From Liolophura sinensis (taxonomy: Eukaryota; Mollusca; Polyplacophora; Chitonida; Chitonidae), in NCBI RefSeq assembly GCF_032854445.1, contig NC_088301.1:47239116-47303115 (forward strand): DNA of 64,000 bases, in the 5' to 3' direction. Below are positions 23,601 through 38,600 of this stretch, piece by piece (the stretch's first letter is position 1; the number at the start of each line of letters is the position of its first letter). The position numbers were made by a program, and so were the translations under genes. The notes beneath the pieces are model-generated. The model ran no database searches. It was given only the letters and a program-made list of their open reading frames with translations, and was not told the origin of the DNA.

Positions 23601-26600
23601 CATTTACATTCAATTCAACTTACACTCATATATACATATATATTAATTTTCTTATTTTAATAATTGTTATTTTTATTTAATGATGATCTCATTCATCACA
23701 TTGATTTGATTTAACAGCAGATTATTGTTCAGATGATACATGCAGACATTAAGTATGAATCTGCAATGTGGCAGCTTAAAGTAGTAGCTGCGTCCAGAGA
23801 CTTAATTGTAGACAGGGATATCTTGGTGCACCTACTCTTGTGAGCCTGCATGGCCAGAGAGATCCCTACGTGTCGATGATGGGTATAGTAGGTGAGTGCT
23901 GTGTTTCCATCTACAGAGATATGGTGCTTAAACACAACAGAATTGTGTAGAGGAATAATCGGCTTATTCTATGTGCCGTCAGACATGGTGAGCTCTGATA
24001 CTATATTGACCCAGTGATAATAAGGTACTGGTTTGCTCATCAAGAATGAGGTACACGTTTGTGAACTGACGTTTAATTTTCAGATATTAAAAATTTCTTT
24101 ATTTGGTTATGGAATAGCTGTAGCAAGAACCATGACAGTAAGTAAAAGCTACAATTAGGTGTGTAGATGTTCAAATTGTATGCTTCAGTAAACCGTGTTA
24201 TTTGTATCTTTCAAGTCTTGAAGGACATCAAGTATGAATCTTGAATGAACCTATCTCTAAATGAACTTGGACAGATAGTCAGCAGGAACAAATGATAACC
24301 TTGTTATATTGTGTTAGAGTTCATGCCATAGTGTAGAATTAACACCAGATTTAGTATAGGTATACATTGTTACATTGTGTTACAATGTTAATGACATAAT
24401 GTACAAATTGATAGCACAGTTTTAGTGAGAACACATTGTTACATTCTGTAGGAGTAAATAATACAATAAAAGGAATTGACAGCAGATTTTCGGTATGGAC
24501 ACATTGCTACATTGTGTAGGAATTGAGGGCAGACTTTTGGGGTGGATACAGAGAGCTGATGGTCCCTCCTTTCAACTTTCCTGGTCACTGTTGTGAAAGA
24601 ATGTCATGAGAACACTAAACGTTCCAGTCCTGGCGCACTTAACTACTGTCCACCAACGGTCATCCACTAGGACATCATGAGAATGCACTGATGGATGCAC
24701 TGATTACAGTTTGTAAAAGTTATTGACACAACACAGGAATTGACAGCAGACTGTAGGTATGGATACATTGAGACTGTGTACATTACTTATGGCTACACTC
24801 ATTCAGTGTATAGAAGATACAGACCCAGTGATGGAGTTGACAGCAGATTTTAAGTGTACTTGGATTGGCAACAGGGGGATTAATTCTTTGGATTTGTGGC
24901 TCCGTGTGATCTGCCAACTGCTATATAATGGGTATTTAAAATCATTAGGCTTGTGGTGAAAGTTTAATGACGGTATTGAAAGATAAAATAACAGCAGTAA
25001 AAGCAAGGTTTGGAAGTATAGTCATGGGATGAACTGTTGTAAATTTCTGATTTACAGCAATGAACCTAAAAATAGCCATCGATGGATAGGTGCGGTTGCT
25101 GTCGTGGGCTGCGTTCGATGGACTTATTGTCATTGATTTAACAATCATGACCGGCGCGGAGGACTAAAATTGTGGAGAAAACTCAGGGGTAGGATTGGGA
25201 ATTGATTACCTCTGTAAGTGGCAGATAAATTTCCGCCACTGAATAGAAGCTCTGATGTGAAAGTTGTGAACGAGTGTGGTTTATTAGCACAGACAAACAG
25301 AAGATGGTCTGAGATGCCTGCTTAAGCAAGGCATGCAGGTTATAACTGAGCTTGTCAGAAGGTGGGAAAGATGTCTGCGCTGCGGAGAGTGAGGGAGAGA
25401 GAGGTCAATAAATTTGAAAGTTGGTATGTTGGCATAAATCAGGATAATCCAAGCTAGAACTTCAGTTGCTTTGAGGTGACAATCCACTCCCACATTTTCA
25501 CCTCCATTAAAACTTAACTTGCGCTTTTTCCTGGTCCCAATTTGTGCGACCATATTGCTGATTTGTGCCCAGAAGCTGTGACCAACTTTTTTCTTTAAAA
25601 AAGTCCCAAGTGGATTAATTTTCAAGACAAAAAAAAGTACCTTTTCTTGTAAATTTGAAAGCGTGTATAGAATGTCTGACATTGAATTTGAGACTAGGTT
25701 GGTGAAATGTTTGTGTTTTGCTTCCTGGAACAGTGTTCATCCACTGTAAGACCTTCTTAACCTACATTTGAAAATAGTGTCTTTCGGAGGTCATTGTTCA
25801 TGGCAGTATAAAGTTTCAATCTTTAAACCTGTGTCAAAAACAAGGTCAAAATATTGTTGACAATGTACACTCTGGGTAAGTTATTGTAAATCATATTTCA
25901 GATTAAATAATGCAAAGTAACATACCGGTACCAAATTTAATGATTGAAATTTTGACCTAAATGTAAGATTGCTTTGTGATCTTGGGGCTTGTATAAAACT
26001 GACCACATGCAATGCACTTATCTGAAGATGTGTAAGATTTTCTGTAGGACAGGTTGTCAATAATGTTGTGGACATGGACTGGCCATGTTGGCCTAATTCC
26101 CACATTACACTGACCTTGGAGTATGTATTCATTCCGATTAACAAGGAGGAAATGGAATCTGTTTGAATCCTGTATTTTGTTGAACCCAACAATAAGATAA
26201 ACAGCCATTTGCTTAAAGAAGCCTATATTCATTTCCCTGATGAGGTCGCTTGTCAAGTTTGATTACAGCTTGGGCTCCTGGCTGACATGCTTAACTGCTT
26301 CAATAAATGAGAAAAGGTGTTTGAATTACAGGAAAGATCTTAATATGGACACCTCGAGTAGACATTTGAGAATAATATTAAGGACACCAAGGGGAGTATG
26401 CAGTCTCCTGTCCCTAATAAAGTATGAAAGTTTTGTGTGTCACTTGACAGAACTCACACAGAAAATATTTTGCCTATTTTTTGTAACAAAATTGTATGAA
26501 TAGAAAGAATAACTATCTGTGCTATTCTGTTATATTGAAAATGAACAAATATTTTTATACTGCTTTCCAAGTTGGGCTTTAACAATTTGAACATCTACTG

Positions 26601-29600
26601 TTTACTTTTCACTTTTTTTCCCTTCTGCAATTTCCTTTCTGATTATGTAAATAAGTGTTTGTTCTGTAGTGTTTGCAAAAGATTTGTACGACCACTATTT
26701 TTACCATGGTTGTTTTGTTGAAATTGATTCTAACAAACTGCATTGATTTCCAAATTTATGGGATATTATTTTGTTGTGTGCAGTTGTCGTTGTTATTCGG
26801 CACTTCTAATAAGCCGTATAGCATGCCAGTGCTTATCATGGAGGTTTCAGATGCTTTATATCCTTGATAATTAATGATTTGTGCAAGAAGATAAAGCTTG
26901 ACAAGCTCAGTGAAAAAGTAGGGATGGGATTGCCTAAAATCCTTTTTGAGCTAATTTATGATCGCGTTGCCTTGGAGGTGTCATTGAGATGATTACACTG
27001 AAAATTTTGGTGTCAGATGGAACATTGCCTTGATCATCTCGCATGGTTTTGTTGTATTGTCATTTTGGCAGCGGGCCTGTGTCCCAGTGGTTAGGAGCTC
27101 CTTGCCTTTCAGTCCCTCTCTCACATCAGATTTAAAGTTCACACCCAGCCTTACAGAGAGTTTGTAGATGCCCCACCACTCTCACTGCTGTGGGGCCTTT
27201 GGGACAATAACTTTTCATATAGCTGTGCAGTCTAACATTTGTTGATAATAGCTTGCATTGCTCCAGTATGGTTTACCATTAACGTGCCAAAAATTTGTGG
27301 TTTAGTATGGGTACTCAGTTTTCTTCTACTGATAAAATGACCACCATTATTTAAGTGATAAATTCTCGAGCATGCATGGCCTTCACTATTAAATAAACAA
27401 ATAAATCCTGTGATCTGTACTAATTGAGGTCTCCAGGGTGAAAAGCCTAGTACCTCAGCCCTCTATGCTAACTTGGCATAAAAAGGCTATTAACCTCTAG
27501 AGCTCTCTCATGTAGGCCCAGTGAACAGAACAGATCCACATAGTTTAAATATATAGAGGATATTGCACAGTGAAGGTTGAATATCATAAATACTTTTTGA
27601 GTGAGAGGTGAAAATGATGGCACATGCTCACTTAGTTTTCATCTATTTTACCTGTAATGCATTGACATTTTTATTGCTTGTATGTAGCCAGATAATGTTA
27701 AAAACATCTGGCTAAGACAAACTTTGACACTGATCCACAGGTACATGCCATGGTAATTGTTTGGCAGGTGAACCAGAGTTGAAAAAGTCCCTGCATCAAG
27801 ATCCAATATCGGACAGATCTGCAATGCTTATATGAAACCAAAAATTAATATTTTTGATAGAGACAATGGAAGACAATGACTTATACAAAGAATGCATATT
27901 TCAACACCATGTTTTGTTTGTTCAGGTACCCAATATATTCTGAATTTGAATCTTGCGAGGAGGCCTGCAGAAGGCAAATGTCCTCTAAGGCATGAAGACT
28001 GCACATTCAGTTCTCTGGGGATAGAATTTAGGAAATTTCAGGTCAAATGCGTCAAAGATAAATTTGATGTTGTCCCCTGATCTGGCCTAGTGAAAACCAT
28101 TAGTGTTAACCCTGTCAGCAAGCCTGAAGAGAGTACATTAGGGGGTGGCAGTCAGCAGAAGGTATAGAAGGGGCTGGGGCATATATGCCTGCTAGGTTTG
28201 TAAACAGCAAATTTGAGGATCCCTCCGGAGTACTTTGATGATGTGACTCTTCATGAGTAGCCAGCCTTTCCTCACTTTCCCACCATTACTAGATTACTTC
28301 TAAGATGGCCACAACCCACAAATTGTCTATCTGTGCTGAACATTACGTGTCATTCTCTCTTTCTGATGAACTGACGCACTTGGCTTCAAGAAGCAATTTG
28401 TTGAAAGGCAAGAATGGAAACTTTGTCTCAGTTTCTATGAACTGAATGAAAAGATCTTTTTGTGAAGAACATAGTTGTTCGCATCAAAAGTGTCTTTTTA
28501 AGGCCTTCATGTGCTTTTGAGAGAGTAGTTTTATATATCAAACTTCTGGTTAGAGTGTCCTCTAAGCCAGGAGACCGGGGATAAAACATGGATCAAGTCA
28601 TACCAAAGACATCAAAAATGGTACTTGTTGTTGTCTCACTTGGCACTCAGCACTGAGAGATTAGACAAAGGAAAACGTGTTTGGTTGGCCTGGTGTCAGT
28701 ATGATGTGACTGGGTGGGGTGTCATGTCTGGTGTCTTTGGCATGTCTTGCCGTGCCACACAGTACGTACACACACTTTATGAATTGTCGTCGTCATATGA
28801 CTGAAGAATTATGCGTGACGTTAACCCCAAGCATTCATTCGATATGTCTATAAACTAAAAATGAGATACAGTACTAACAGCAACTTTCAGTGTGATTTAT
28901 GCACTGCTTCTCTTTGATTTTTGAGACAGATTGGATTGGCCAATTTTGCCTTTTTTTGGCTTCAGAGAATATATAGTTTTGTCAGTCTACACAGAATAAT
29001 GCCCTCAGAATATTCTTGAATAAAGACCTTGTAAACACATGAAAAGGTTAAAGAATTGCTGTATAACATTTCTTGGCTTAGTATAACATTATGTATAAAA
29101 TTGGAATAGGCTTAGTTAACTTCAGAACTTGTTATCTGCATGTGCTAAATTTGTGACTAACTGTTAAATGCTTAATGGCAAACCTAAGGACCAAAATGCA
29201 GGTTTCGAGATACTGTGTTACGGCAACAGAGTGACAGCCTTTTGTGATATGGCATCGTCGCTTTATGTCAGAGTATGGCAGATCTGACAATTTTAATATG
29301 GGGTGGAATATAGGAAGCTAATTGAAAAGGTTATATATTTCTGAATTATGTTCTTGGGTAGGTTTGGGTTCCAAATATCGCCAAAATAATGATGTTCCCT
29401 CAGTGGTTTGATCTAAACATAAACATTGCCAATTGTTAAAAAAGTAGGCCAGTACCCCTACCATGTTGCAAATTCTTGTAATTTTGCAATGGGACGTCAA
29501 TCTGTTGTCGTGATGACAGAACTCAAAAAACTTTATTAAACCAAATTAAAGATCCCAAATCTTGTAAAGGAATTTTCAAAAAATCAAAATTAAAAATTAT

Positions 29601-32600
29601 TGAAAATTTATAATAAGCACTTTAAAGCCCCAGAAGTTCTATTTTTCTAATACATTTATCTAAAGTGTTTTGAAATTTTGCTGTCTGAAAATAAGCACTG
29701 AAGTTAGTACATTTCAAAAATGACTTCTGGATCCAAGACTCTACGTGTCCATTCAGAGATTATAGCTGAGGCAGTCTTGGTATGTACTAGCTCAATTGCT
29801 CCTGGTGATTGTCATGGGATAAACCAAACACAAAAGCAAGGGGATATTGTCAGGATAGCGGTTGTCAACACTTAAAGAAAAAAAAAAACAGTTCAGCAAA
29901 CAAACTAACTAGTTCTTAAACAACCAACAGCAGGTTTGTGATCATAAGCTGTGTTCTGGTGAGGCAAGTCTTTTATGGAGTGCAATCTTGAGGGAATTGT
30001 TTGAAAAGGGCGTTGTTAGAACATTTTTATGTTGTACAGATATTCATTCAAACAGATATGTGCTGATATATATTTTGATATTGACCAACTTTGACCTATT
30101 CTGTGAGCTTCAGTTTTGAGGTTATACCACCGTGCTAACCCAGTAATGCTTGTGTTGGGCAAGAACTACATTTTGAGGTCATGAGCTTTGAAATGTTGGG
30201 GCATCAAAATAATTTAGAGCAAAAACCAGTAATGTTTTAGAATGTTGAGGAAATTCATGCACTGCTGTTTAGTTCATTATTAGCAAGTTTCTGAGCGATT
30301 ATGTCAAGATTCATAGTAATTAAATTCCTACCTTGTTATTTCAAGGTTCTTAGTAAATAAATCCCTACCTTGTAGCAGAATGAATGGTTGATTATGTTGA
30401 TAGTCAATAAGTAATTGGAGTTTGAGTTTAAGATGATGTTGTTTTAGAAATGTGCATGAAATTCTCCTATCCTTAAGATATATCCTGTGGCTTTGGCATT
30501 ATTTAGTCAATGTGGTGGTTTTGTTCAGACATGGAAACAGTGGAGTAGACCTGCAAAAACTCGGGTGAAATATGACTCCATTTGGAAACTTGTGATTTCT
30601 GTTGGGATTGATGTGGAAATTTGCAGCATCTCTTATTGTCATATGTCAATGTAGCTGTCAGAAAAGCCGGTTCTACCAACATTCTTTAAAGCTTGGCTTG
30701 CCATTGGATATCAGGCCAGCAGGTCCAATAACCCCTGGCTGTTGTTTATCATAGGTAGAATATTGCCGTTGCAAGTTCAGTTTGGGCATTGAACTTTAAT
30801 GTCATCTGACCTTTCAGCTCTGCTTCCTTGCACAGGGTTTTGGTTTGAAAGACCATCTGCTTTGAACACTAATCTGGTTTTGATACATCAATATTGATTT
30901 TGTCATTGACTGAAAGGGAATTTGATTGTTTTTCGTGTGATAAGAGCCTGGCAATGTTTTTGCCAATGATTCAGTGGTTATGTCTCCCTTAGCAGTGCTG
31001 ACTGGGAAGCTAATGGTGGACAAGTCTCATCATAGTGGGTTCATAGACCGTGATGACACATACGCTCTACAGATAACAACAATGTAACCAATTCAAAACC
31101 CATTACCCATCTCAGCAAGCCCAATACAGTGTTGAAAAAAAATGATATGGCGATTGTATGAAATAGAAGAGATAAATAATCAAGTAAAATTTTAAAAAAT
31201 GTGTCATATAGCCTGTTCAAGATATGACGCGAAAATCCTGTCTTTTTATGACCCTGCATTTTACTTGTAGCTTTGGAGGACTTCACAATTTTTAAACTTT
31301 GCTGAATGTAGAAGTGCAAATGTTTACCTCATTCATGGCATTTTTGGTGAAAGTTTTGCGGTCCACAAATTACTTAAAGGATTACATGTATTTGAAATAA
31401 ATTGATTTGTTTGACTGGTGTTTTGTGCCATACTGAAGAATATTTCACTTTTATCACGGTGATGATCATTATGGTTAGTGGAAAGCCAAGAGCATCCACA
31501 AGTTGCTGGAACTTTCCCATGTATGTTTGGAGAGAAAGCCAACCTCAGCACTTTGAGAAGAAGACTGACTCCTGGGCCATTGTATTGTGCTACTATGTTG
31601 ACGATCAGGCCATTTGTTTGAAATATATGATCCTCACACAAAATTGTATGCCTGAAGATGTTATATTGGCATAGTTCTTTTGTCTTACATATACTTGCTG
31701 AAGCACTTTTATGAAGTATGATGTGATATACTGTGTTCAAAGTAAAAAACAAATGTCATCAGATTGGCCATCCAAGATGTGAGCAGCTTGGTTGTTTATT
31801 ATTTTCTTTATCAAGTCAGTTTTAATTTATCAAGGCTTTTTTTACTTTTTATTGACACATCCATAGATTATTTCAATGACATAAAACTGTATGTATACTT
31901 CAAGAGTTTTTATAAAAGAATAGACATTGATTTGTCATCTTGCATTTTGCTTATCGTGTAACATGTGAAATGCCACCTTTCTTCTTTTTCAGGCTTGACA
32001 TCCACCACGATTCCGATGTACATTGCTGAATGTTCTCCTTCAAACATCAGAGGAAGATTGGTATCCACCAATGTTGCAATGGTGGCCTGTGGGCAGTTTG
32101 TGGCTAATGTTGTTGATGGAATATTTGGCTTTGATGAAGTGAATGGCTGGAGGTAGGTAATGCATGCTCCCTTGGTCCTATGCTGAATTGCAAAATGAAC
32201 ACAAAGCTTTTAAATGATGTTTTTGTTATGTTACAAGTTGCCCTGAAGAATAAATCTTAAATTTTGAAGGGACTGTTAATCTAGCAGAAAAAGAGTAATG
32301 CAATCGAGTAATTTGTTGTAACCTTTTTCTGTGTAACATTTTGTGGCCGGGGTGGTTAGCGTGCCAGCATGGCACAATGACCCTCTCACTAGCGCAATCC
32401 AGCTTAAGTCCAGCTCATGCTGGCTTCCTCTCTGGCCATACATGGGAGCCAGCAATCTGCAGATATTCATGGGTTCCTCCCACCATAATGCTGGTCGCCG
32501 TTGTATAAGTGAAATATTCTTGAATACAGCGTAAGACACTAATCCAATAAATAAATTGTCTAACATTGTTTATTTTGCATAAGATAATCCTGCCTGACCT

Positions 32601-35600
32601 TAAGTACATAGATTGCTGTGTAGATCTGTCTGCTTTTTTTTTCAATTCTTCAATATCACTAGGGATAGGTGACATCAATAATGTTTTTTTAAAAATCTAT
32701 AGATGGCAGCAGAGATATTGAATAGGGGCAAGCATCTACCAGTGAACAAAAGTACATGATTGTCTGAAACACATGACCCAAAGTACTCTATTTAGCAAGG
32801 ATGTTTTGTGCATGATGAATGGGTTATAAATTTGTTTATTCTTCCTACAAAAAATCATACTCAGGCTATGGCCTCAGTAAATTTGTCACATTTAAGTGAT
32901 AATGGTGTAGAGAGTGCTGTGTTGTGACATTAAAGTCTTGCTTTTGCGTATGATTAACTCAGCTTGGTCGAGGCTTATACTAATGAATTGTGCGATAAAA
33001 TGTGACAGATAGTGCAAAGTTGCCGATGTTATGCTTTTCCACAAGTTAGGAAATGCCCTGCTGGGGCATAAATTTCCATTGATTCAGACCCAGTTTAAAA
33101 GGTTGGACATGAGCTTGCATCCAACTGGTTACACCTATCGATGCTCAAGGATAATAAGTGAACAGGAGGATGTCATTGTAAAGGATTTATTACCTTGAAT
33201 GAGACTACCTGTCCAAATAATGGATCTGGACCAAGAATTCTCCATCTGAGTTCGCTTCTCTTCAGATGGCTTTCATTGTTTTGGTCAAAAAATGTAAAAA
33301 CGTAAATTTTGGCTGAAATAAGTGAGTGTGTAACCACAACACCTGTATCACTTTGAAAGTGGTTGATGTACTTTGTACGGAACCTGCGGCATTTTGTAAG
33401 AAGGGATTGAGAAAATATCTTTTTAAATATCTTTTCTTGGGTGTTGTTTTTGATTGATTCAAAATGCCAGACAGATATCATTGGATCAGTTTATTTATGA
33501 CATATAAGGGTGCATGTACAAGTAACATAAAAAACAATATGTACTTGTATTTCTTGGTTTGCCTATGTCTTCATGGCTTTCCTGAGAGTAATTCTACTCT
33601 AGCGATGTTTAATAAATTGCAGTTAACATCACTTCATTTTTACTGCCATAATCTCACAGGTGTCCAGTTGATTATCAGCTTAGCAGGGGAAGAGTTAGTT
33701 ACCATGCATAGCATACATTTATGCAAAGTGTTTTTGGTAGAATTCTGTTCTGTTGTCAAGGATGCACCATTTATTCAAAATGGCCTAAAATTTTGTCCAT
33801 GACTAACTTGCTCAATTTAGCGTATTGTGAGAATTCTAATGACTCTAGAAAAGTGCTTTTAATGGAAGACATTATGATATTCCGCTGGAAAAAGGTATGT
33901 TTAAGCTCCAGAAATGATATTTTATGGCATTTATTTGCCTCTGTAAATGCACTTTAGTGGGTGAAATTTGGGGTCATTTAGGGCTCTTAAATGTGTCACT
34001 TGAAAACCTGTGAACCTGTATTTCTTTTTATGTCTTACAATCTTTGGGTGAACTTTGAGACAGGACTACTGTGTAGCCCTGGAGATGTGTATGCATGTAT
34101 AGTTCGCTGGCTATTTTAACTCTAGAGTTCCGAAAGACATGTTCCCTAATTCCTTGACATTTTTCGCATTATTAAAGAGCAAATTTCAGTGTAATTTAAG
34201 CACATTTTTAATTTGGTTTTTGGGAAAAAATGACATTGGTTAGACTGGCCAGTTTCAGGGCTTCACAATAGTATAATAATTTTATCAGTCAATACAGAGT
34301 AATGCCTTCAGAATATACTTGAATAAGAACTTTGCAAACATACAAAAATGTTGAAGAATGACAGTAGTGTGTAAATCTCAGCTGTAAATCTCAAGTACCG
34401 ATCTGAAAAGATTGGTTAATCATATGTACAAGCTTGACTAATCAAAGGAATACATGTATATGGATTTGTAAGATATTTCCTGGCAGTTCGAAAAAACAAT
34501 TGGTCCAGAATAATGGATCATGATATAGTGCTATGCCAGAAAACGTAAGTCTCAAAGGTGAAGTGAATGTATACAAAGAAGGCAAATGTCAGTAATGTTT
34601 GCTCACATCACTTAAACAGCATGGCATGTATGGTAGTCGTACTGAATGCCTGGCAAGCTCCAGGCCATTGTTCCAAGACATTATGTTTTAGTTACTGTTA
34701 TTAGATAAGGTAGACTCGGGCTCCAGGTACTTTCCATATGCTTAAGGCATGAGATTTTGCTGTCAAACGAGCCGACTATCATCCTCCTGGGATTCTGGCA
34801 CTATGCTCTCTCATTTATTTTCTGAGAAGAGGCTATTTTGATTGATCGCTACGGTTTACGCTAGTGTCCATGCGTCTCACTGGCATGGGCAGATTTTGAG
34901 ATGGATTGCTCTTAGTGGACTTTATTCTCAATAGGGCTACCACGGGTCTATTTTAGGCCAACTGGTACTCTGCCTCCAAAAAATCAGGACCAATCACTAC
35001 TGGTAGACTTGTTATCTAGAAGACTGTATTGTAGCCTTTTTCCTTTTAGTAATGATAAAACCAGGTTTTGGAAGCCAACTAAAAAAGGTTTATGCCTCTT
35101 GCTAAGGAAACTTTGGCTATAATTATACAGAAAAAACTTATTTAGGGATTTTTTTTAGGTGGGATATGCACTAAGAGTCCATCAATTGAAGATCAATGAC
35201 CTGATTTGCTGCAACAGATCACGTTGCGTACAGATTTGGTGGTAGCAGGGAGGCAGAGATGATTGTGCCACTCTATAAGCCCCCTCCTCAAAGACACCAC
35301 CCAGAATTTTGTAATCCTAACTGACCAAACAAACAGTCCAAAACTTCTATCCTCTCATCCCAGTCAATTTTTTACCAATGGGATTTGCTGCCTAATGGAC
35401 AAGTGTAACTATGGCTTGACCTGCAGTTCGCTTTAATAATGGGAAGCCACTGGTAGCATGTGAATCCGAATCTTACAGTATGATAGAGAAGGTTTTCTGC
35501 TGCCAGAAAGTGTCCAAAAAGCATGATAACAAATTGTCCTAAACATTGTGTAACATTTGGCTAAATTTGAATTAATATGTTATGGTTAAATTTTTTAATA

Positions 35601-38600
35601 CTGAGACCAGATGTTTGACAGATATGTTATTTAAATATTTAAATAATCGGATTGATTTTGGCATGAATACGCTTTGATAGTAGGCATTGTGTGGGCTTAT
35701 AATACTTTTGTTCGTACTTTAAAACAAAAAAGATTACTATAACCTGCCAATTGATTCTTGAATGGCCCCATAAAGCATTTGCTTTCCATCAAACCACCAC
35801 AGAAGATTTTTTTTTGAAAATGGTTCATCATATTAAATTGAAACATCACGCATGGCTTCATCCCAACAAATTACAAATCAAGATCGAGATTCAGACCTCT
35901 ACATCCAGTGTGGAAAACTTTTAGCTGGTTTTTTACAAATTTGGACTAATACAATTTTCAGGCATGGTCTTCATTCAAAAAGGTTTATCATTTTTTATTT
36001 CAAACCTAGAACAAGCCTTCACAAATCTGTTTTTGATCAGACTTGTATATTAACAGTTGTCCAGACTTTCCTATTATGACTTAAAGATCGAATTTGATTC
36101 TAAATTATGATCATTCTTATACTTATCAACGTTTTCCAGATTTCTTTCTAAATAGTTAATTATGTTGAACTTAAACTTGATACGTATAGCTTCACCATGA
36201 CAAGTTCTATTTTTTGACCATAGGTATTTTACCATGTGAGCTGGTAAGTACATGTAGTTTTTTGCTATTTTGTATATTTGGACATATTGAATGATATAAT
36301 ATATTATTAGTATACACTGACATAAAACATTAATCATTACTAACAAATTAAATATAACTGGTTCATTCTTGAAATGATTGATTAACAAAACCTAACATAA
36401 AATTTTTACTACCAAATTGACCTTTTAAGTAGTACATGACTAACTTTTCCTTTAGAAAAATAAGATAATCATTGGCATAACATTATTACAACTAAAAATA
36501 TTATTTTACCAAACTGGATCGTTCTCTTTTCATACATCTTCAATGACTTAATAATTTACAGTTGAATAATATACAGCATATTTTGGTCTGCCAGCAACAT
36601 GCGAATCTTGTTTGTTTCTGACAATTTCTGCTTGCATGGTTTCCTCGCATCATAATCCTGGAGGCTGTTGTATAAGTGAAATATTATTGAATACATTATA
36701 AAACACCAATCAAGTGAATAAATACAACATATTTTGGTTTGCCTCAAATTGTTACTTTTATTGTAGGATATACAATGACCATGTTGTAAAGAATGCCGTA
36801 ACATTAAATACACGCTTTAAAGCTCTGTTCTACCGCTTGCTTGTTCTAGAAAGCTGTCTAAAATCAAGATGTTTGTCAGAACTATGTGTGGCAAAATATG
36901 ATGGTTTCCAACTGGGCCATCCTATAAAAACAAAAAATAGGGTAAGGTTTCATAGAAACATTTTTACTACTCAGATATACTCATTTTAATTCGAGTATAG
37001 TGTACGCCAAACATCAATCAAACAATGAAAGATATCAGAAGGAATTGGATCACGTGGTTGGTTGTATTGACTTATTACACTGTTAAATGATTGTATTGGT
37101 TTTATACTATAATCTGTCCTGAGGCATCAGAACCATTGTCTGTGGTAACCCTTTTTGGATCAGGATGTTCGACGCTGTGTATGAATAAATCATTTGAGTG
37201 GATCATCGCTAATACTGGCTTCTCTGTGTTAAATATGTACATTCAGCCATAAGAGCCCGTGGTATAAAACAAGTCCATTCTACAGACAGCTTTTATCCAC
37301 TGGCTTAAAGATTATTGACCATGTACTTGACGTCACAGCAATACGATATTATGCTTTTAACATCAAAGACATGAAATGACCCACAATCAGACAGAAAGGA
37401 TGGACATTTGGTGTATTGATTTGCCATAAATTAGGTATTTCATGCCATCCAAGTGCCATTTGTCCCCATTTAGGATAATGATTTTACACCAAGAGTTTTA
37501 CTTCTTTTATTGTGTTGTTTATTCTGAATTTTCTCTTACTAGTCTGAAACATGCTGAAATTTAGTTTGCAGATTGTGGCGTTAATGATCACATAGCGAAA
37601 TTATTATGTGAAACACATCAATATATATCCGGATAAAGAAAAAAGTGATTACAGATGGTATATATTCTCTATATTTATAGGCCCTTATTAGTTGAGTTGT
37701 TTATAAACCAGGTGAAGTTTCATGTCACTTACTTCACCTGATGCATGCTTTTTATCTTAGATATACATTAAAATAGTAATGTGTTAAGGCAAATACTGAT
37801 AAATTGCCAAAAGATGTTGGCTATGAAGAAAATGAAATGTTGAATATTAATTAGAATTTCCTATCATTATATAACCGTTTACACATACACCATAAATGTG
37901 TAGTATATAGTTTTGATGTTTGTATTTACTGTTCATTCCCATGTTGATGTTTGGAGAATAATTGCCAGCCTGCTTCCAATAGGGAAGTGGTTGAATCTGT
38001 AATGGAACAGCAAATCCGAGCAGTGTGTAGCACAGAACTGCTGTTGGGTGCTGATCGAATACTGCTGAGTTAGCAAAACCTAATTTGATGGTTAAACTTT
38101 TTTGTCCAGTGTATAGGCTGGCTCAGATCTGGGGTTCATTAGATCGTAACTTTTGTTTTTTCAAAAACCTCGACCAGCCAGCCAGACTAGCTTGAACAAA
38201 TTCTGTTTTAAATCTCAGATAGTACGTATCAAGGGAGTCCGACATGGATACAGCCTCCTTATGCCCATAATGCCAGAGAAACTATGGTGTCATTCTATCG
38301 GAAGGCCTAGCTGGCCAATAATCCTGAATGTGCCTGGTAGGAATACATGTATTATATATAGACTTGTAGAATAAATGACATTATACCTGTTAGTTCATGG
38401 CCTGAAACTAATTCTCTTTTGGCTATTGCTGCATACGTGATTTGACTTGATAGGAGCATGGGCATAGCGAAATTAATCATAAAATCTATACCAGGTATTT
38501 ATGTCATTAAGTGATTAGAGTGATCGCAGCGACATGACATACATGAAACATAGCTGTAGATCTTAATTATGTAATTCAGACCCATACATGGAACAAGATT

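Larger units (their letters stand above)
13034..31992. other. SLC2A13 intron 1 (about 19 kb)
   Basis: No additional gene is supported. Contents in order: a SINE C copy (13587-13892), SINE A (14159-14333), a diverged X-family element (about 15389-15575), the 64-bp minisatellite (16517-18034), a 20-bp repeat (19374-19453), a T run plus SINE A fragment (20605-20715), a C run and CA tract (22375-22414), degenerate tandem repeats (24297-24860), a SINE-like head (27066-27230), SINE C (28543-28845), an X element (28884-29059) and a minus-strand SINE A (31401-31540). Open frames of up to about 139 codons have no recognisable domains. Confidence 0.7.

Noticed and set aside
25284-25682. 132-codon minus-strand frame in intron 1
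   Set aside because: No domain or family is recognised, and there is no promoter or splice context to support it.
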